A DNA stretch of 64,000 nt from Aurantiochytrium sp. KH105 (Eukaryota; Sar; Bigyra; Thraustochytrida; Thraustochytriidae), in assembly GCA_003116975.1 (NCBI GenBank), contig BGKB01000021.1:744001-808000 (forward strand), read 5' to 3'. Positions 51,001 to 60,805 of the stretch are shown here, piece by piece; the first letter of the stretch is position 1; every line of letters begins with the position of its first letter. The notes below the pieces were generated by a model that ran no database searches, was not told where the DNA came from, and saw only the letters and a program-made list of their open reading frames with translations. Made by a program: the position numbers and the translations under genes.

Positions 51001-53037
51001 AGCGATATCTGCTCCCACAGGCTGGGATTCTCGGCTGCCGATCTTCCTAGCAACGAGTTTTGCTTTTGCACATTCACGGACGAAGACATTCTCACCACCT
51101 ATGACGAGGGAAGTGATATTGCTGGAAATTACGTGAATCTTCTTTCGTCCTGCGAGCTCGACGTGAATGACGAAGTCGACCTTAACGAGGCGTGTGCTCA
51201 CATTTGCGAGCTCATTGACGGTTGTGACGCCTGGATTGTTGCCGAAGGCGCATGCTACGTCTTTGCGTGTGACGATGAAAGCACTGCGGACGAATACTTT
51301 GTTTCTGGAGACTATCGCGGCGCTGAGGCTTGCCCTTCGTGCATTCAAGAGGTGTGCTTGGATGGCCAAGACACGCCCACGGTGCGAACCAATGTTCTTA
51401 TCGACGATGATGTCTGCTCGCACGACATTATTTTTGACGAAGACGATCTGTATGTCGACGAGTTTTGCGCCATGTGCGAGTTCTCCTCGGCAAACATTCG
51501 CCGCACAAGTGACGGCTCGGGTGATTATGTATTGCTGGCGGATGCCTGCAATATAGCCCTCATTGACTCGGAGACCCTCAACTCTGCATGCGCTCGAGTT
51601 TGCGAGCTGCTCGAGGATTGTCGCGCATGGGTGCAAACGGGCGGTCTGTGCTATGTATTTTCATGCGACTGCGATGTTGACATCGAGGACTATTTTTATC
51701 CCGTGGTCGACTCGTACGCATCGTACGGCGCTCCCTCCTGCACGCGGTGTACCATGGCGCCCACGTCGAGCCCCACACCAAAACCAACACCGAAACCCAC
51801 GCCGAAACCCACGCCGAAACCCACGCCGAAACCCACGCTCTGGTCAACAACATCAAGCCCTACAATGAAGCCTACGCCAAAACCATTTGGCTGGGGAACA
51901 ACACCAAGTTTTACGCCAGAGCCCACACCAAGTCCAACAAGAATGCCGACACCGGTTCCATCGCAAAGTCCAACGCAGTCGCCGACGGCCAAACCCACAC
52001 CGGTGCCTTTCGGGTGGTTTGGACGCCGCGCTCTCGTCGGCATGCCTGCTGCTGCTGGTGATGGTGGTGCTGGCACTGAGACTGCGCCCAAGCATGTTCC
52101 ACGCACGTTGACGAACCTTCCTAAACGCCTCGGTCCAGCCAAGGTCCGTGCCGGCCAAAATGTCACAAAGACAGCCGCCGTTCGAAAGAGCCCGCGTCAA
52201 TCCGCGCACCACGTCCGACGTGATCTTCGGACGCCAGGCACGGTGGAGATCTACTTTACGTCTCGCGTTCTGTTCACTGATAGCGATAGCGCTATGGCAT
52301 CACTTGCAACGGTGGCAAACAACCCAGACGGCGTTGTGGATGCCATTCAGATCGCCTTTGACAACAGCGATGCCTTGGGCGACGTCACAATCACAGTCAC
52401 GGGAGCGACTGCCACGTCCTCGTACGAGTACTACATTCTTCGCTTCGAGGTTCCATACGTGGCATCAGAGCACACGCCGGCGGCTTTTCTGGACGGGCTC
52501 TGTTATGTGGTGCATCGCACGGTGTACAAGAGGCGCTCTTCGCACAGCATGGGCCAGCTCAAATGCGAAGAAGCTCTTTTTAACTTTACCTCTTATGCGG
52601 AAGACAACGGTGACTTGGCCGTGTATTTTCGAATTGAGAAGGATACTTTGTCCCCAGGTGACTTCCAAGAGTTCTTTGCCAAGTCTGCGACAATAAAGAC
52701 CTTTAATTCGGTTCTGGATTCTTGCTCTCGCAGCAGCCAATGCGACGTTTCCGCAATTACAGACCTGGTCTCGACATTAAAGGCGTCCTCTAACTCGCTC
52801 GAGGACGCGTCTTCTTCTGGCGGTCTTAGCTCGGCAGGTATTGCCTTACTTTGCGTCGCTCTCATTGGAGCGGCCGTGGCGACAGGCCTCGTAATCTATC
52901 GTCGGCGAGTCAACAAGGCTCGTCAGGCTGAGTTGGCCCATAAGCAGCTTTCGACGCAGCAAGATTGTGCGCATCACGTTGCTGATTACGACGATGCCTA
53001 CGATGATGTGTACAATGACGCGTACGACGATGCGTGA
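48049..53037 (+). CDS. type I surface glycoprotein with three Cys-rich repeats (paralog B)
   Basis: This encodes 1662 residues from the ATG at 48049 ([16 protein letters not shown]). The open frame extends to 47131, but that part is Ser/Arg/Pro-rich leader without conservation to paralog A. The signal-anchor stretch [16 protein letters not shown] (~39-54) is followed by the same order of domains as paralog A. Only three Cys-rich modules are present (~769-896, 963-1096, 1097-1230). The first linker is expanded into FPTSFPT-type repeats, and a long Thr/Pro linker ([10 protein letters not shown]..., ~1238-1325) precedes the C-terminal domain (~1402-1575). The TM helix is at ~1595-1618 and the tail has [15 protein letters not shown]. 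Identity to A is very high in the N-terminal and C-terminal domains. By eye its third codon positions are less GC-rich than in A. A tandem duplication is clear. Confidence 0.88.
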   Translation: MAQQGNRTRAGRRRGGLVRTAVAAGRRRGRRDAQGLAARVAVAVVVFAAAAAAQACTENADEASCAADGNGCIWRRLLAIDSDVADTFNQGDVVGACVPCSSFDDNPWLCGSPCSYDEDTGACALAAPSPMPTAVTISSDVETSILEVVIRIDSSSADLSQEQLDAAASLVSEVMAGQSTIATSFADVDQQSCGSAPLCGSAENMVQVTTSSIEYTVTFDDADSCCPASETTALEACQTVDLTGAACRFSGFQAPICADLTDPTAACERLNSSPEQASIILQNLAFVDGGATGGCCETCTCYGDPNCISFDGTKTSWRVCDARDTSTTTCKINKSTCKSLTDTSGNACEWKPSSWKSWWKSGSACQPSSDGAPSWLPMYQADDFGLFVRQEERGVIRQVIVMTSEANFSLDATDCLESTSLKESWNLASDGSWPSFTSNWVRVSSDEIFDVTWYIVDGGTNIQASITCLGTVKPNDAGKDISAQTYGNYRINVDAVIETNENWAQERENLNGFCYTNSLTSEISTAAEITSLQQHLETEAICAEKETVYNTAVALDVARQLCGNGVSLASMQTECFEPFCENYAPMASSSIDVDTCIEYFDDLEVAEGFCRVAFSASANIEKCIDDAIEFNLTDAVATFLNTAGTSETTCISSLDDLETSLPTCTPGVTLQYQATAGDESSWTDFKAFPSSRGLCSRELSIPYIGNELLFMRPIRFQQCSRDASCGPVEQCNYVDGFSYDIEINLNGLSPSAPPTTPPVTLSPTKAPTTPCQFCSNEIRFRVGVDTDICQEDISFTASDVETEDLCYSCDFTFDEAIGEAGDGSGNYFSLGDACAIADDDLDGLEATCSQLCDQFVDRGCDGWLLRGGDCSLWTCGNEEIEFTDGDDSGRGSRACKVPTLEPTATPVVTPTPQPTSFPTAFPTSFPTTSFPTSFPTSFPTTSFPTAFPTSFPSEFPTPLPTTECEQRVCLDDQDPPSVRENIRASDICSHRLGFSAADLPSNEFCFCTFTDEDILTTYDEGSDIAGNYVNLLSSCELDVNDEVDLNEACAHICELIDGCDAWIVAEGACYVFACDDESTADEYFVSGDYRGAEACPSCIQEVCLDGQDTPTVRTNVLIDDDVCSHDIIFDEDDLYVDEFCAMCEFSSANIRRTSDGSGDYVLLADACNIALIDSETLNSACARVCELLEDCRAWVQTGGLCYVFSCDCDVDIEDYFYPVVDSYASYGAPSCTRCTMAPTSSPTPKPTPKPTPKPTPKPTPKPTLWSTTSSPTMKPTPKPFGWGTTPSFTPEPTPSPTRMPTPVPSQSPTQSPTAKPTPVPFGWFGRRALVGMPAAAGDGGAGTETAPKHVPRTLTNLPKRLGPAKVRAGQNVTKTAAVRKSPRQSAHHVRRDLRTPGTVEIYFTSRVLFTDSDSAMASLATVANNPDGVVDAIQIAFDNSDALGDVTITVTGATATSSYEYYILRFEVPYVASEHTPAAFLDGLCYVVHRTVYKRRSSHSMGQLKCEEALFNFTSYAEDNGDLAVYFRIEKDTLSPGDFQEFFAKSATIKTFNSVLDSCSRSSQCDVSAITDLVSTLKASSNSLEDASSSGGLSSAGIALLCVALIGAAVATGLVIYRRRVNKARQAELAHKQLSTQQDCAHHVADYDDAYDDVYNDAYDDA

Positions 53038-53278
53038 GCAAGATCTGCGCTAACACATAGCCCTATTCTTTATGATATTGTGACGTAGGCCTTGGAATGC
53101 TGACATTTTGCTCTGACGATCAGATTCGTTTTACATTCCCATGCAACCATTGGTACTATACCTGCTTCCTTCTGAGACTGAGCCAGCTCTGCTGGACCCT
53201 TGACAAATGTCAGCCGACTTCCCAGCGACAACTGAAGGGAAATAGGTGATTCAAATCACCATCCTGCCTCTCTAGGTA

Positions 53279-53349
53279 TCCCGGTTAGCTCAGCGGTAGA
53301 GCGTTTGACTCTTAATCAAATGGTCGAGGGTTCGATCCCCTCATTGGGA
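53279..53349 (+). tRNA. tRNA-Lys (anticodon CTT), copy 1
   Basis: A 71-base cloverleaf: acceptor TCCCGGT/ATTGGGA with two G-U pairs, A box TAGCTCAGCGGTAGAGC, anticodon stem TTTGA/TCAAA with loop CTCTTAA (anticodon CTT), and B box GGTTCGATCCC. No intron, and no encoded CCA. A long T-run (Pol III terminator) starts at about 53356. Confidence 0.97.
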
Positions 53350-53658
53350 ACTTGACTTTTTTTTTTAGTTTGGACTTCATTTTTTCTTCTGTCCTGTGTT
53401 TTGGTTTGGGCCCGTGAAAATGAATGGCGCTCGCCGACTAATCTTGATCGAGCGGCTTTTTTCCTTCTTTTTTTGAGTTTTTGACTGTCAACCCCCAAAT
53501 CTCGACGTGATTACGCCAAAGACATCGTGATTGGTAGCGTCACGCTTGTTCCCTGCCGTCTCGCGAGGGGCGAACGAGCTCTGTGAATGCCAGCGACACT
53601 CTCGGCATCAACCGATGGGAAAGAGGTGATTCGATTCACCATCTTGCCTTCCTAGGTA

Positions 53659-53729
53659 TCCCGGTTAGCTCAGCGGCAGAGCGTTTGACTCTTAATCAAA
53701 TGGTCGAGGGTTCGATCCCCTCATTGGGA
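53659..53729 (+). tRNA. tRNA-Lys (anticodon CTT), copy 2
   Basis: Identical to copy 1 except for a C in place of T in the D-loop (GCGGCAGAG). A T-rich Pol III terminator follows at about 53736-53746. Confidence 0.97.
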
Positions 53730-54026
53730 ATTTGACTTTCTTTTTTTCGCTAGTTTGTCAGCTGGCAGGTGATTTTTTGGGGCTTCATCGCATAAATTGT
53801 GGTTGTCAACCTTGGCTCTTCTTTCCCTTTTTATTTTAGCTTTTCTTTGTGTTTCCGTTTTGGTTGTCTTGGCCATTCTTTCATTTCATGGCGTTGTTTG
53901 GTAGGCTCTCCCTCTGCCTGGCCCTCCACTCTCTCGCGCAGCTCGAGCTTGAGTGTGGCAACGCTGAAGTGCCCCTCAACAGATGGGAAAGAGGTGATTC
54001 AATTCATCAGCTCGCCTTCTTAGGTA

Positions 54027-54097
54027 TCCCGGTTAGCTCAGCGGTAGAGCGTTTGACTCTTAATCAAATGGTCGAGGGTTCGATCCCCTCATTGGGA
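54027..54097 (+). tRNA. tRNA-Lys (anticodon CTT), copy 3
   Basis: Identical to copy 1. T-runs from about 54103 onward form the terminator. The next protein gene starts only 266 bases downstream. Confidence 0.97.
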
Positions 54098-54363
54098 ACT
54101 CATTTTTTTTCTTTCTTTTTTTTTCGCGCGCTCTGTGATGATCAAAGACGGGCCTCGATGACGTCGTGAACCTGCGAGAGGAGACGGCATTGACAACAAC
54201 CACTTTTTAGACCTTGAAAGCATCACCGGGAGCGCCGTGCGCGAAGCGAACTCGGTACGCTCTCGGCTGCGGCAACGAGGCAGTCGATACCTTCTCGTTG
54301 TCCTTTGAAGAAGCGCGCCAATCGGACGAAGCCAGAGCGAGTAAGCGTTTTGTCCGTGGCGAG

Positions 54364-55329
54364 ATGGCTGCGCCATCGACTGCAGTCTGCGGCGAGCTGC
54401 CAAAGCTCGACGAGGCGCCTCTCAAGGTGTCTCGCGCACGTGGCTACGACGCGCTCGACGTCAAGGTGTACAGAGAGGACACAGACACAGTAGGGATCGT
54501 GTTCTATCGTAACTTCTTGACCTGGTTTGAGCGTGGCCGGGAAAACGCGATCTCCACAGACTTTCTCGCAGGACTGTTCGAGTACAATGGTGACTCCTTC
54601 GTGGTCACGCGGTCCGAGCAGTCGTTTCATAAGCCTGCGTTTTACGGCGATGAACTCGAAGTCCGAACCATCCCCTTTGCAGATGGGCCCTTTCGCCTGC
54701 ACTTTGACCAGAGCATCTGGCGAAAGAGCGACAACACATTGTTAGTCGCTGGCTTTGTAGAGATGGTCACGGTGAGCAGAACTTTTCAGCTCACCAAGGT
54801 ACCTCAGCCGGTGCACGACCTCATTTATTACTTTGACGATTGCAAGTCGAACTTTACGTACTGCGAAAAGCCCGGCGCCAAGAAAAGGCCGATTCGGCGC
54901 AAGCCCGGGGCGCCCTCTTCACTTGGCAAAACCACAGAGCTTGACCTGGTCATTCACTTGGCCGACACTGACTTTACTGGAATCGCATTCCACCCCAACT
55001 ACTATTGTTGGTTCGAGCGTGCGCGCTCGGATTTTCTCAGCAAGGAGATTCTTGCACGCGCCAAGACCGAGTTTCATGCTGTTCCCGTTGTGCGCAGCGC
55101 AAAGCTCGCATACAAAAACGGCGCGAGGCCTGTTGAGCCGCTCCGCATTACAACGACGCAAGATCCCAAGGGCGAGCACTCGGACTTTGTCGTACCTATT
55201 CTTCAAAAGCTTACGCGTGTCTCGAACGACCAGACGCTCGTCGAAGCCGTCTTTGAGATGTGCTTTGTTCATGACAAGGAGCGCCACCTCGTCAAGGTCC
55301 CGTCGATCGTTCGCGATGCTATTGCGTGA
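54364..55329 (+). CDS. double-hotdog acyl-CoA thioesterase (4HBT/YbgC-like)
   Basis: This encodes 321 residues from the first in-frame ATG (MAAPSTAVCGEL). The frame is open to 54214 but without ATG. It has two hotdog domains in tandem, about 30-150 and 193-315. Each has the YbgC/4-hydroxybenzoyl-CoA thioesterase signature: REDTDTVGIVFYRNF...WFERGRE in the first (Asp39/Asp41) and LADTDFTGIAFHPNY...WFERARS in the second (Asp201/Asp203). The Asp-x-x-Gly-[IV]-x-[FY] turn and the following WFERAR helix hold the active site in the family. Either or both halves may be catalytic. The reaction would be hydrolysis of a thioester of CoA (or ACP); the substrate is unknown. The linker is basic (KKRPIRRK). 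There is no targeting peptide. The duplication inside one chain lets a pseudo-dimer form within a single protein. Confidence 0.88.
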   Translation: MAAPSTAVCGELPKLDEAPLKVSRARGYDALDVKVYREDTDTVGIVFYRNFLTWFERGRENAISTDFLAGLFEYNGDSFVVTRSEQSFHKPAFYGDELEVRTIPFADGPFRLHFDQSIWRKSDNTLLVAGFVEMVTVSRTFQLTKVPQPVHDLIYYFDDCKSNFTYCEKPGAKKRPIRRKPGAPSSLGKTTELDLVIHLADTDFTGIAFHPNYYCWFERARSDFLSKEILARAKTEFHAVPVVRSAKLAYKNGARPVEPLRITTTQDPKGEHSDFVVPILQKLTRVSNDQTLVEAVFEMCFVHDKERHLVKVPSIVRDAIA

Positions 55330-55726
55330 TGATAGTAAGTAAGATCTTTGCGTTGTAGTCCTATCGCAGGAAACTTAGTAAGTAGAACAGTCAAAAGTCT
55401 TTAGGAAAAATCATCATTATGAGCGTCACATTCTTATAAGAAGCGAGAGGCCCTCAAGCTTCTGCCAAACGCGTGTTGGCATCTTGAAATCTGCAAACGT
55501 AAGCGTCCAAATCGTTTGATCCTGTCTGCGGCACGGAGGCCGACTGAAGCCTCATTGCATCAACAGCGGATCGCACACAACCATTTACGGCGCTTTTGCT
55601 TGTCAGACATTGGAGTCAAACATGAAAAGGGAAAAGAGATATGTCGCCGTTTCTACGTGGAAGTTAGAAAAGAGGCGTTTGTGTCAAAAGAAAAGAATTG
55701 ATTAGTCTTCTTTCTCAAGCTTGCGA
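55330..55726. other. convergent intergenic region
   Basis: AT-rich 3' flanks of the thioesterase and of the minus-strand methyltransferase. I see no gene or repeat. Confidence 0.5.
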
Positions 55727-57238
55727 TTATTCGGCCGACTCGCTTGTCCCGGAGGCTCTTGAAGCGTCCATCATTTGCCGAAGAGAAGCCTGGGCGGCAA
55801 ACTCCTTCATCTCTGGGAGGGCCTCTGCAGACTGCTCGCTGGCCGCAGCAATGTCAATCTCATGGTGAACATCCCAACCCTGCTCATGGTCAGCGACAAG
55901 AACTGATCCCTTCTCCACGGGAGCAATAGCCCAGGCAAGCTGGAACGCCATGCGGTAATCAAAAGAGTAAATGGGCGCCAAACGGAAATTAGCCTCTGTC
56001 GGCTGCAGGCGTGCCGCCGAGCCGCGCTGACGCCGCCGAAGTCGCGAGCCGACTTCGTCAAGCATATAAAACACAGTCGTGCCTGCGGTTCCGTCGGCGT
56101 CCCCGCGACGCACCTCGTAACTCGCCAAAAGATTTCCAGCTGCGTCCAGCACGCGCTTGGCAGCCTCTTCCGGGTCTTCCTGCAAGAGCGCAGCGTCGGG
56201 CTTGGCTTTTTCACCGGCTTGCTCGCCGCACAGCGCCCACAAACGATCCACAAGACCCGGTACGCTGGCCAACGACGCTGCTGCATCCGCTCGGGAGCCA
56301 AATGTCCAGGCATGATCAAGAATAAAGACAGCGCCCTCGCCGTCCTCGGTCTCTTGTTGAGCATCGGCAGGTCCGAGGGACTTGGTGGCCACCACAACAA
56401 GGTCCTCGGAATCTTCCGACTCCCGCGCAAGTTGAACGGCAGCGCCAATATCAAAGTCCATTTCGGTAATCTTGCGAAAGGCAGCCTTGTGCAAGGCTGC
56501 TGGAACTCCCGCGGCCTCAAGCTGAGGAAGGTGCTGCTCGAGCCAAAGATCAAAGGCACCCGAGGCCTTGCGGTACACGCGCAAGGGTGCAGGACCCCAC
56601 TCCATTTTGATGGTTTGGAGAGGGAGCAGTGGTGCAAAGTCAACACTTGGGACGGGGTCCGAGTGGCCGCTGACCAAAAGGGCATTGTTCGGCATCACCT
56701 TGGCAAAGAGTGCTGCCAAGTGGCAGCGGACCTGCGCGGAGAATGCAAGGTCAAAGCAGTAGACAAGCTTGGCGCCTGCGAGCGCCTCGTGCGCGGCCTC
56801 GCTGTCGAGCGCGTTTGCACAAATGAACTCGATCGCCGACGGGGGCGTCTGCAGAGCCCCGACGCCTTCGGTATCGTCATTCTCGTTTGCGGTTTGCGTA
56901 CGCAGGACCTCGAGGGCCTTGTTGGCCTCGTCGACGTGGGCCTGCTCGAGCTCAATACCCACGCACCGCTTCCATTTCATGCTCGCGGCTGCTGCCAGCA
57001 CCACATGGCCGCGTCCAGACCCGACGTCCACAAAGACTTCGGAGCCGTCCCCCAGGAGCGCCTGGCCCTTGGCGCCAGTCGCCGAGGGCGCCGTGCGTAC
57101 AATTTCCAGCGCGTCGCTCACGCTTTCCAGGGGCGTCTCGCCATACAATAGCGCCATCTCCGCGCCATCGTCCAGCACGCGAGCGATAGCCTCCTGGTCC
57201 AAGGTCTGCGCCTTGATGGCCTCGCGCACGCGGTCCAT
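55727..57238 (-). CDS. DOT1-like SAM methyltransferase fused to a TTLL12 N-terminal-type module
   Basis: This encodes 503 residues from the first ATG (57236-57238, MDRVREAIKAQTLDQ). Residues ~25-215 are a class I methyltransferase: YGETP before the fold, motif I VFVDVGSGRG at 68-77, acidic post-I GIEL at 94-97, EFICANALD for the next motif, then LVYCFDLAFS. The wording fits DOT1-like enzymes. From ~225 the chain matches the non-catalytic N-terminal half of tubulin-tyrosine-ligase-like 12: FDLWLEQHLPQLEAAGVP, FILDHAWTFGSR (DHAWTF 308-313), VPGLVDRLWALCG, VFYMLDEVGSRL (392-400) and a final FQLAWAIAP. The TTL ligase domain itself is absent. TTLL12 binds histone-tail and tubulin-modification machinery in animals, so a link between chromatin or microtubule modification and methylation is plausible but inferred. 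Confidence 0.85.
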   Translation of the reverse strand: MDRVREAIKAQTLDQEAIARVLDDGAEMALLYGETPLESVSDALEIVRTAPSATGAKGQALLGDGSEVFVDVGSGRGHVVLAAAASMKWKRCVGIELEQAHVDEANKALEVLRTQTANENDDTEGVGALQTPPSAIEFICANALDSEAAHEALAGAKLVYCFDLAFSAQVRCHLAALFAKVMPNNALLVSGHSDPVPSVDFAPLLPLQTIKMEWGPAPLRVYRKASGAFDLWLEQHLPQLEAAGVPAALHKAAFRKITEMDFDIGAAVQLARESEDSEDLVVVATKSLGPADAQQETEDGEGAVFILDHAWTFGSRADAAASLASVPGLVDRLWALCGEQAGEKAKPDAALLQEDPEEAAKRVLDAAGNLLASYEVRRGDADGTAGTTVFYMLDEVGSRLRRRQRGSAARLQPTEANFRLAPIYSFDYRMAFQLAWAIAPVEKGSVLVADHEQGWDVHHEIDIAAASEQSAEALPEMKEFAAQASLRQMMDASRASGTSESAE

Positions 57239-58192
57239 GGTTGGTTTTGCCTCGAGTCTCTCGCCGATCGCTGTCACCTAAAGCCGACGAAAGCGCCTCG
57301 CGCCCGGCCTCCCGGTGAAGCCGCGGGCTGGTCACGTCGCTGACCTCCGCTCGCGCTGGAAAGACGTCAAAGAGCTCAAGGCGTTGGCCTCGATGCGATT
57401 TGTTGGTGCTTGTTTGGTGCTCAGCTTGTTGCCAGTGGGGATCTGATTTGTTGGTGGACGAGCGCAAAAGAGACAAATCGCAGGCGGATGAAGAGCGAGG
57501 CCAAAGACCACCGAGGCAAACTTTGAGCTGAGGCAGGACACCATCTTTTACAAGATGGTGTGCTGCGGTAGAGGCAATCCTTGTTTCGGAATGTAAGCTT
57601 GTGGCGCATCGACGGCAACAGAAAAAGTGATCGAGGAACATCAGCATCCTGACAAAGTCCGAGAACTGTTCGGTCACGAAGGAAAGACAAAGGTTTCTTA
57701 TCGAATATTCTTTCTGCGAGATTCGGCCGCTCGGATGGATTGAGGTTGCCCTCGTCTCTTTTCGTTTTGTTGAGGCGTGGTCCACGAAGGGTCGCAACAG
57801 CATCATGTGACTACCAATTTTTTTGCATAGCGTGCTGGACCTTTTTACCATTCAGTAGTTAGACGCTACCTTTTCCCGTTCTACGTTGTGATGCTCTGCG
57901 CGCGCGTTGTGATGAGTGCTGACCCTTGGTGAAGAACGAGAAAGAATCGTTCTCTCGAGGTGCGACTACGAATGAAGTTTGCGAAGTGAGATGACAAAGT
58001 CATCTTACATTAAGCTTGACCCTTGTCGCGATCTCTCTTTACGACTGTGACTAAAACGTAGAAGTTGCTTGCTTGCTTGCTTGCTTGCTCGCTGGCAGTG
58101 CCCGAGCAAGCAAATATCGCGCAGCGTGCCCGCGGGGGTGGGTTCATCGCGTGTGCGCGTGCGCGAGTGAGAGACAAAAGATAGAAGGAAAG
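57239..58192. promoter_or_regulatory. divergent intergenic region
   Basis: 954 bases between opposed genes. A (CTTG)n run lies at about 58066-58089, about 100 bases before the F-box gene ATG, like the run at 9110-9154 upstream of the receptor kinase. A short inverted repeat AAGATGGTG/ACACCATCTT lies near 57538-57562. Confidence 0.45.
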
Positions 58193-59923
58193 ATGGGGGA
58201 GCGTGGTGGTCGCCTCGACGTGCGTGCAGCGACATACGGAACAGCAGATGCCGAGTGGACGCGACCAGAGACGCTACGATTCGTCACCTCGCAGGTGCGA
58301 GCGCTCGTAGAGAGGACGGCGCGTGGAGACGTGCTATGTACCGAGGCGAGCTTCAATGCTCTCTTTGGGGATCCAGTGCCGAACGAGAATAAAGTGCTCA
58401 AAATATACTATGAGGTTTCCTATGACGATGACAAGGAAACCTCCGAATCAAAAATCTTGGTCGTTCCTGAGGGCTCGACGGTTCTTGTCGACGTGAGGCG
58501 TTACGCGCCGCAGATACGACGAAGAGAGAGCTTGAGAAGGGCACGATCCGAGGAAGAACGCGTCGCGCGCCTGCGAAGTCTCTCTGGAAGCGCCGCAGCA
58601 CGGGCTGCCAAGCGGGCACTCGAGACAGAGGATGTACTCCGTCTCGTGCTGGGCTTCCTTCCTCTATACCCGGACCGTCTGCGCAGCATGGCTGTCTGCC
58701 GCGCTTGGCGCGACTTTTTCGTGAGTAACGGGCTCGCAGATCGCTTTTCGGTTGGCGTGCGTGGGTGCAAGGGCGTCCCGTGTTATCTCGATCTTCCTTT
58801 GGGCTTTGTGGAGATGGTCTTAACGCGCTCAGCCCCGCATCTAGTATCGCTCGATCTCGCAGGCTTTGAGCGCATCACAGACGAGGTCTTAGCTCCAGCC
58901 TTGCGGAGTAATCCACAGCTGCGCGCGCTGGACCTTTCGGGATGCTCACTCTTGACCACCACAAGTCTTGGGGCGATTGGTACCTGTTGTGGTGATCTCG
59001 CGTCGCTGAGCCTAAAGCGCCTCGAGGCTCTCGACGATGCCTGTGTAGTAAACGTGGCACAAGGATGCAAGAACCTAGAGAGTCTCGATCTGAGCGACTG
59101 TATAAATCTGACGGACACGAGCATTCGCGAGCTCGGCCCAGCCCTTCGGCGGCTTCGCGTCTTGCACGCCAAGGATTTGTACAAGGTCACGGACGAATCT
59201 GTGCGCGTGTTGTTAGAAAACTGCGGATCAAAGGTGGAAACGCTCAGTCTTTGGTCGATGAACCGCATTTCAAAAACAGGACTCGAGCCCTTGGGCGGAC
59301 GTTGTCCTCGGCTGGCCTCGCTCAATCTATCAGAGTGCTTTGCCCTGGACGATGATGCCTTAGTGCACACTGTGTGTGCCTGTGTCAACCTCGTGAATTT
59401 GAACTTGATGAACTGCCACCTCTTGACGGATCGCACGGTCGTTGCGTTGGCACAAGGTTTGCCTCGGCTTGAGCATCTCAATTTGCGCTACCTCCGGTTG
59501 CTCACAGACATTGGCCTCGACGCATTGGGGGAAAACCTCACTTGCCTACGTTCGTTAAATTTGATGCACTGCGCATCGGTGACGTGCACAGGCGTTGCAC
59601 GTCTGTGTGGTCGTCTTCCAGTATTGTCGGAGCTTTCGGTCGCCGCGTGTGCTCAGTTCGAGGAGTCAAGTTTGCGCGAGATTGCCGATGCTTGTGCGAG
59701 TCGCACGCGTCAGGATGCCACGCTCGATCTCCTTGACATGCGGGGCACTCCAGTTGCAGCTATAGCTGCGTCTGCGGCGCAGGTTTTGTCGAGTACGCTC
59801 GGCAAGGACTTTGAGGCGCGCGAAGGCCTTTTTATGCATGCCCCGCAACTCTTACAGCAGCAAACGATGCACAAGAGCCGAGAAGGCAACGCAGAAAAAG
59901 GAACAAATCTGATTCACAAGTAA
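58193..59923 (+). CDS. F-box/LRR protein (FBXL type)
   Basis: This encodes 576 residues from the first in-frame ATG (MGERGGRLDVRAATYG). Residues ~1-105 form an unassigned domain with strands KVLKIYYEVSY and SKILVVPEGSTVLVDV. An F-box follows at ~142-178 (DVLRLVLGFLPLYPDRLRSM, then VCRAWRDFF), the Skp1-binding surface of SCF ubiquitin ligases. From ~205 to 540 about a dozen cysteine-containing LRRs run on (LRALDLSGCSLLTTTSLGAI, LESLDLSDCINLTDTSI, LNLMNCHLLTD), as in FBXL2/FBXL20/GRR1. It probably selects a substrate for SCF-mediated ubiquitination; the substrate is unknown. The tail is short and polar. Related in repeat type to the protein at 4062-5570, which lacks an F-box. Confidence 0.9.
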   Translation: MGERGGRLDVRAATYGTADAEWTRPETLRFVTSQVRALVERTARGDVLCTEASFNALFGDPVPNENKVLKIYYEVSYDDDKETSESKILVVPEGSTVLVDVRRYAPQIRRRESLRRARSEEERVARLRSLSGSAAARAAKRALETEDVLRLVLGFLPLYPDRLRSMAVCRAWRDFFVSNGLADRFSVGVRGCKGVPCYLDLPLGFVEMVLTRSAPHLVSLDLAGFERITDEVLAPALRSNPQLRALDLSGCSLLTTTSLGAIGTCCGDLASLSLKRLEALDDACVVNVAQGCKNLESLDLSDCINLTDTSIRELGPALRRLRVLHAKDLYKVTDESVRVLLENCGSKVETLSLWSMNRISKTGLEPLGGRCPRLASLNLSECFALDDDALVHTVCACVNLVNLNLMNCHLLTDRTVVALAQGLPRLEHLNLRYLRLLTDIGLDALGENLTCLRSLNLMHCASVTCTGVARLCGRLPVLSELSVAACAQFEESSLREIADACASRTRQDATLDLLDMRGTPVAAIAASAAQVLSSTLGKDFEAREGLFMHAPQLLQQQTMHKSREGNAEKGTNLIHK

Positions 59924-60388
59924 GTTTTGCCGAGAGCAACCTGGGCCAGTTGAGGTGACTATCCTGATTTTCTATTTTTTCACTCAAGATCGCAAGGCCC
60001 AATGTTCTTTCTTCTTCTTCTGTCTCCCTTCCTTTGATTAAAATCTTTTTTGGTTATTCCTTTGGTTTCCTAAACAAGGCGGGGGGTCGAAAAGGCACAG
60101 GGCTGAGTTTGTTTTTTTGCGAGTTGAGCAAGGGTGGTATATGTATACAGGGCCAACGAGGCCAACGAGGCTGGAGATGTCGCGCGCAAGGAGCGAATGT
60201 TGAAAGTGAGATCCGGAGACTGACCTGAGCGGGCCTCGGTCAGGCAGTGCAATGCCGAACCGTGCCGTATCGACGTGGTTAAAGCGCATTCGAATGAACA
60301 TTTCGTGTAGGCCCGTGGCTGCGTATTTTGGGTGGGGAGGGGGGAGAGAGAGATGAGATGAATCGAGACGCAATTCGCAGCCACGTGG
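59924..60388. other. convergent intergenic region
   Basis: 3' flanks of the F-box gene and the Tudor-like gene. T-rich near 59970-60060. I see no gene. Confidence 0.5.
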
Positions 60389-60805
60389 TTAGCACTTGAC
60401 CCATTCCTCGTCGTCCTTGACAAAGCGGTAGATCATCTCGTTCAGGTGGTACCAGCGCTCGTCACCGTCATCATAGACGACGTGGTGCTTCCGGAGCGAC
60501 TCATTGTACTCGCAAATCGTACCGCGGTACCAGCGCCCGCTGCTCCACTTGAGCTCGACGCGCGTGCCCAGGAGCTTTAGCGCGAACGCGGGGTCCTTCT
60601 CGCCGCGCTTGAGCATCTCCTCGGGGCTCATCTCGTCCGCGCCGTGGGCCTTGGTAGGGTGGGCCGACCTGGCGTTGGCGCGGCCGCCGTCGTCCTCGGG
60701 CATGCCCAGCATGTAAGGCACGAGCTCGTACTCGTCCTCGACGGCGTTCTCGCGGCCGGGCTCGAGGGCCCCGGCGCCCTGCGCGGCGCTCGGCGCGAGC
60801 ATCAT
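60389..60805 (-). CDS. Tudor-like domain protein, N-terminus uncertain
   Basis: The C-terminal 138 residues are clear from an ATG at 60803-60805. Residues ~78-128 form a Tudor-like barrel: LLGTRVELKWSSGRWYRGTICEY, then HHVVYDDGDERWYHLNEMIYRF, with the W-Y and YDDGD positions typical of Tudor/MBT-like domains that read methylated lysine or arginine. The same frame stays open upstream to 61150 and is coding-like as far as about 60945 (LLDPLALVAHEAREEDEEEE), but contains no ATG. Either the start is on another exon (TTTCGCAG at about 60942-60949 could be an acceptor) or the region holds an assembly fault: an undetermined base lies at 61062 in a GC repeat. It is probably a nuclear reader protein. 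Confidence 0.75.
   Translation of the reverse strand: MMLAPSAAQGAGALEPGRENAVEDEYELVPYMLGMPEDDGGRANARSAHPTKAHGADEMSPEEMLKRGEKDPAFALKLLGTRVELKWSSGRWYRGTICEYNESLRKHHVVYDDGDERWYHLNEMIYRFVKDDEEWVKC

Larger units (their letters stand above)
53231..54100 (+). repeat. tandem duplication unit (about 370-380 bp) carrying tRNA-Lys
   Basis: Each of the three tRNA genes is preceded by a conserved ~45-base block. It contains GGAAA-AGGTGATTC, a short inverted repeat around it (GGTGATT-CA-AATCACC in copy 1), then CTAGGTA or TTAGGTA right before the tRNA. The tRNA starts are 380 and 368 bases apart. The spacers between the end of each tRNA and the next block are diverged. Confidence 0.85.
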
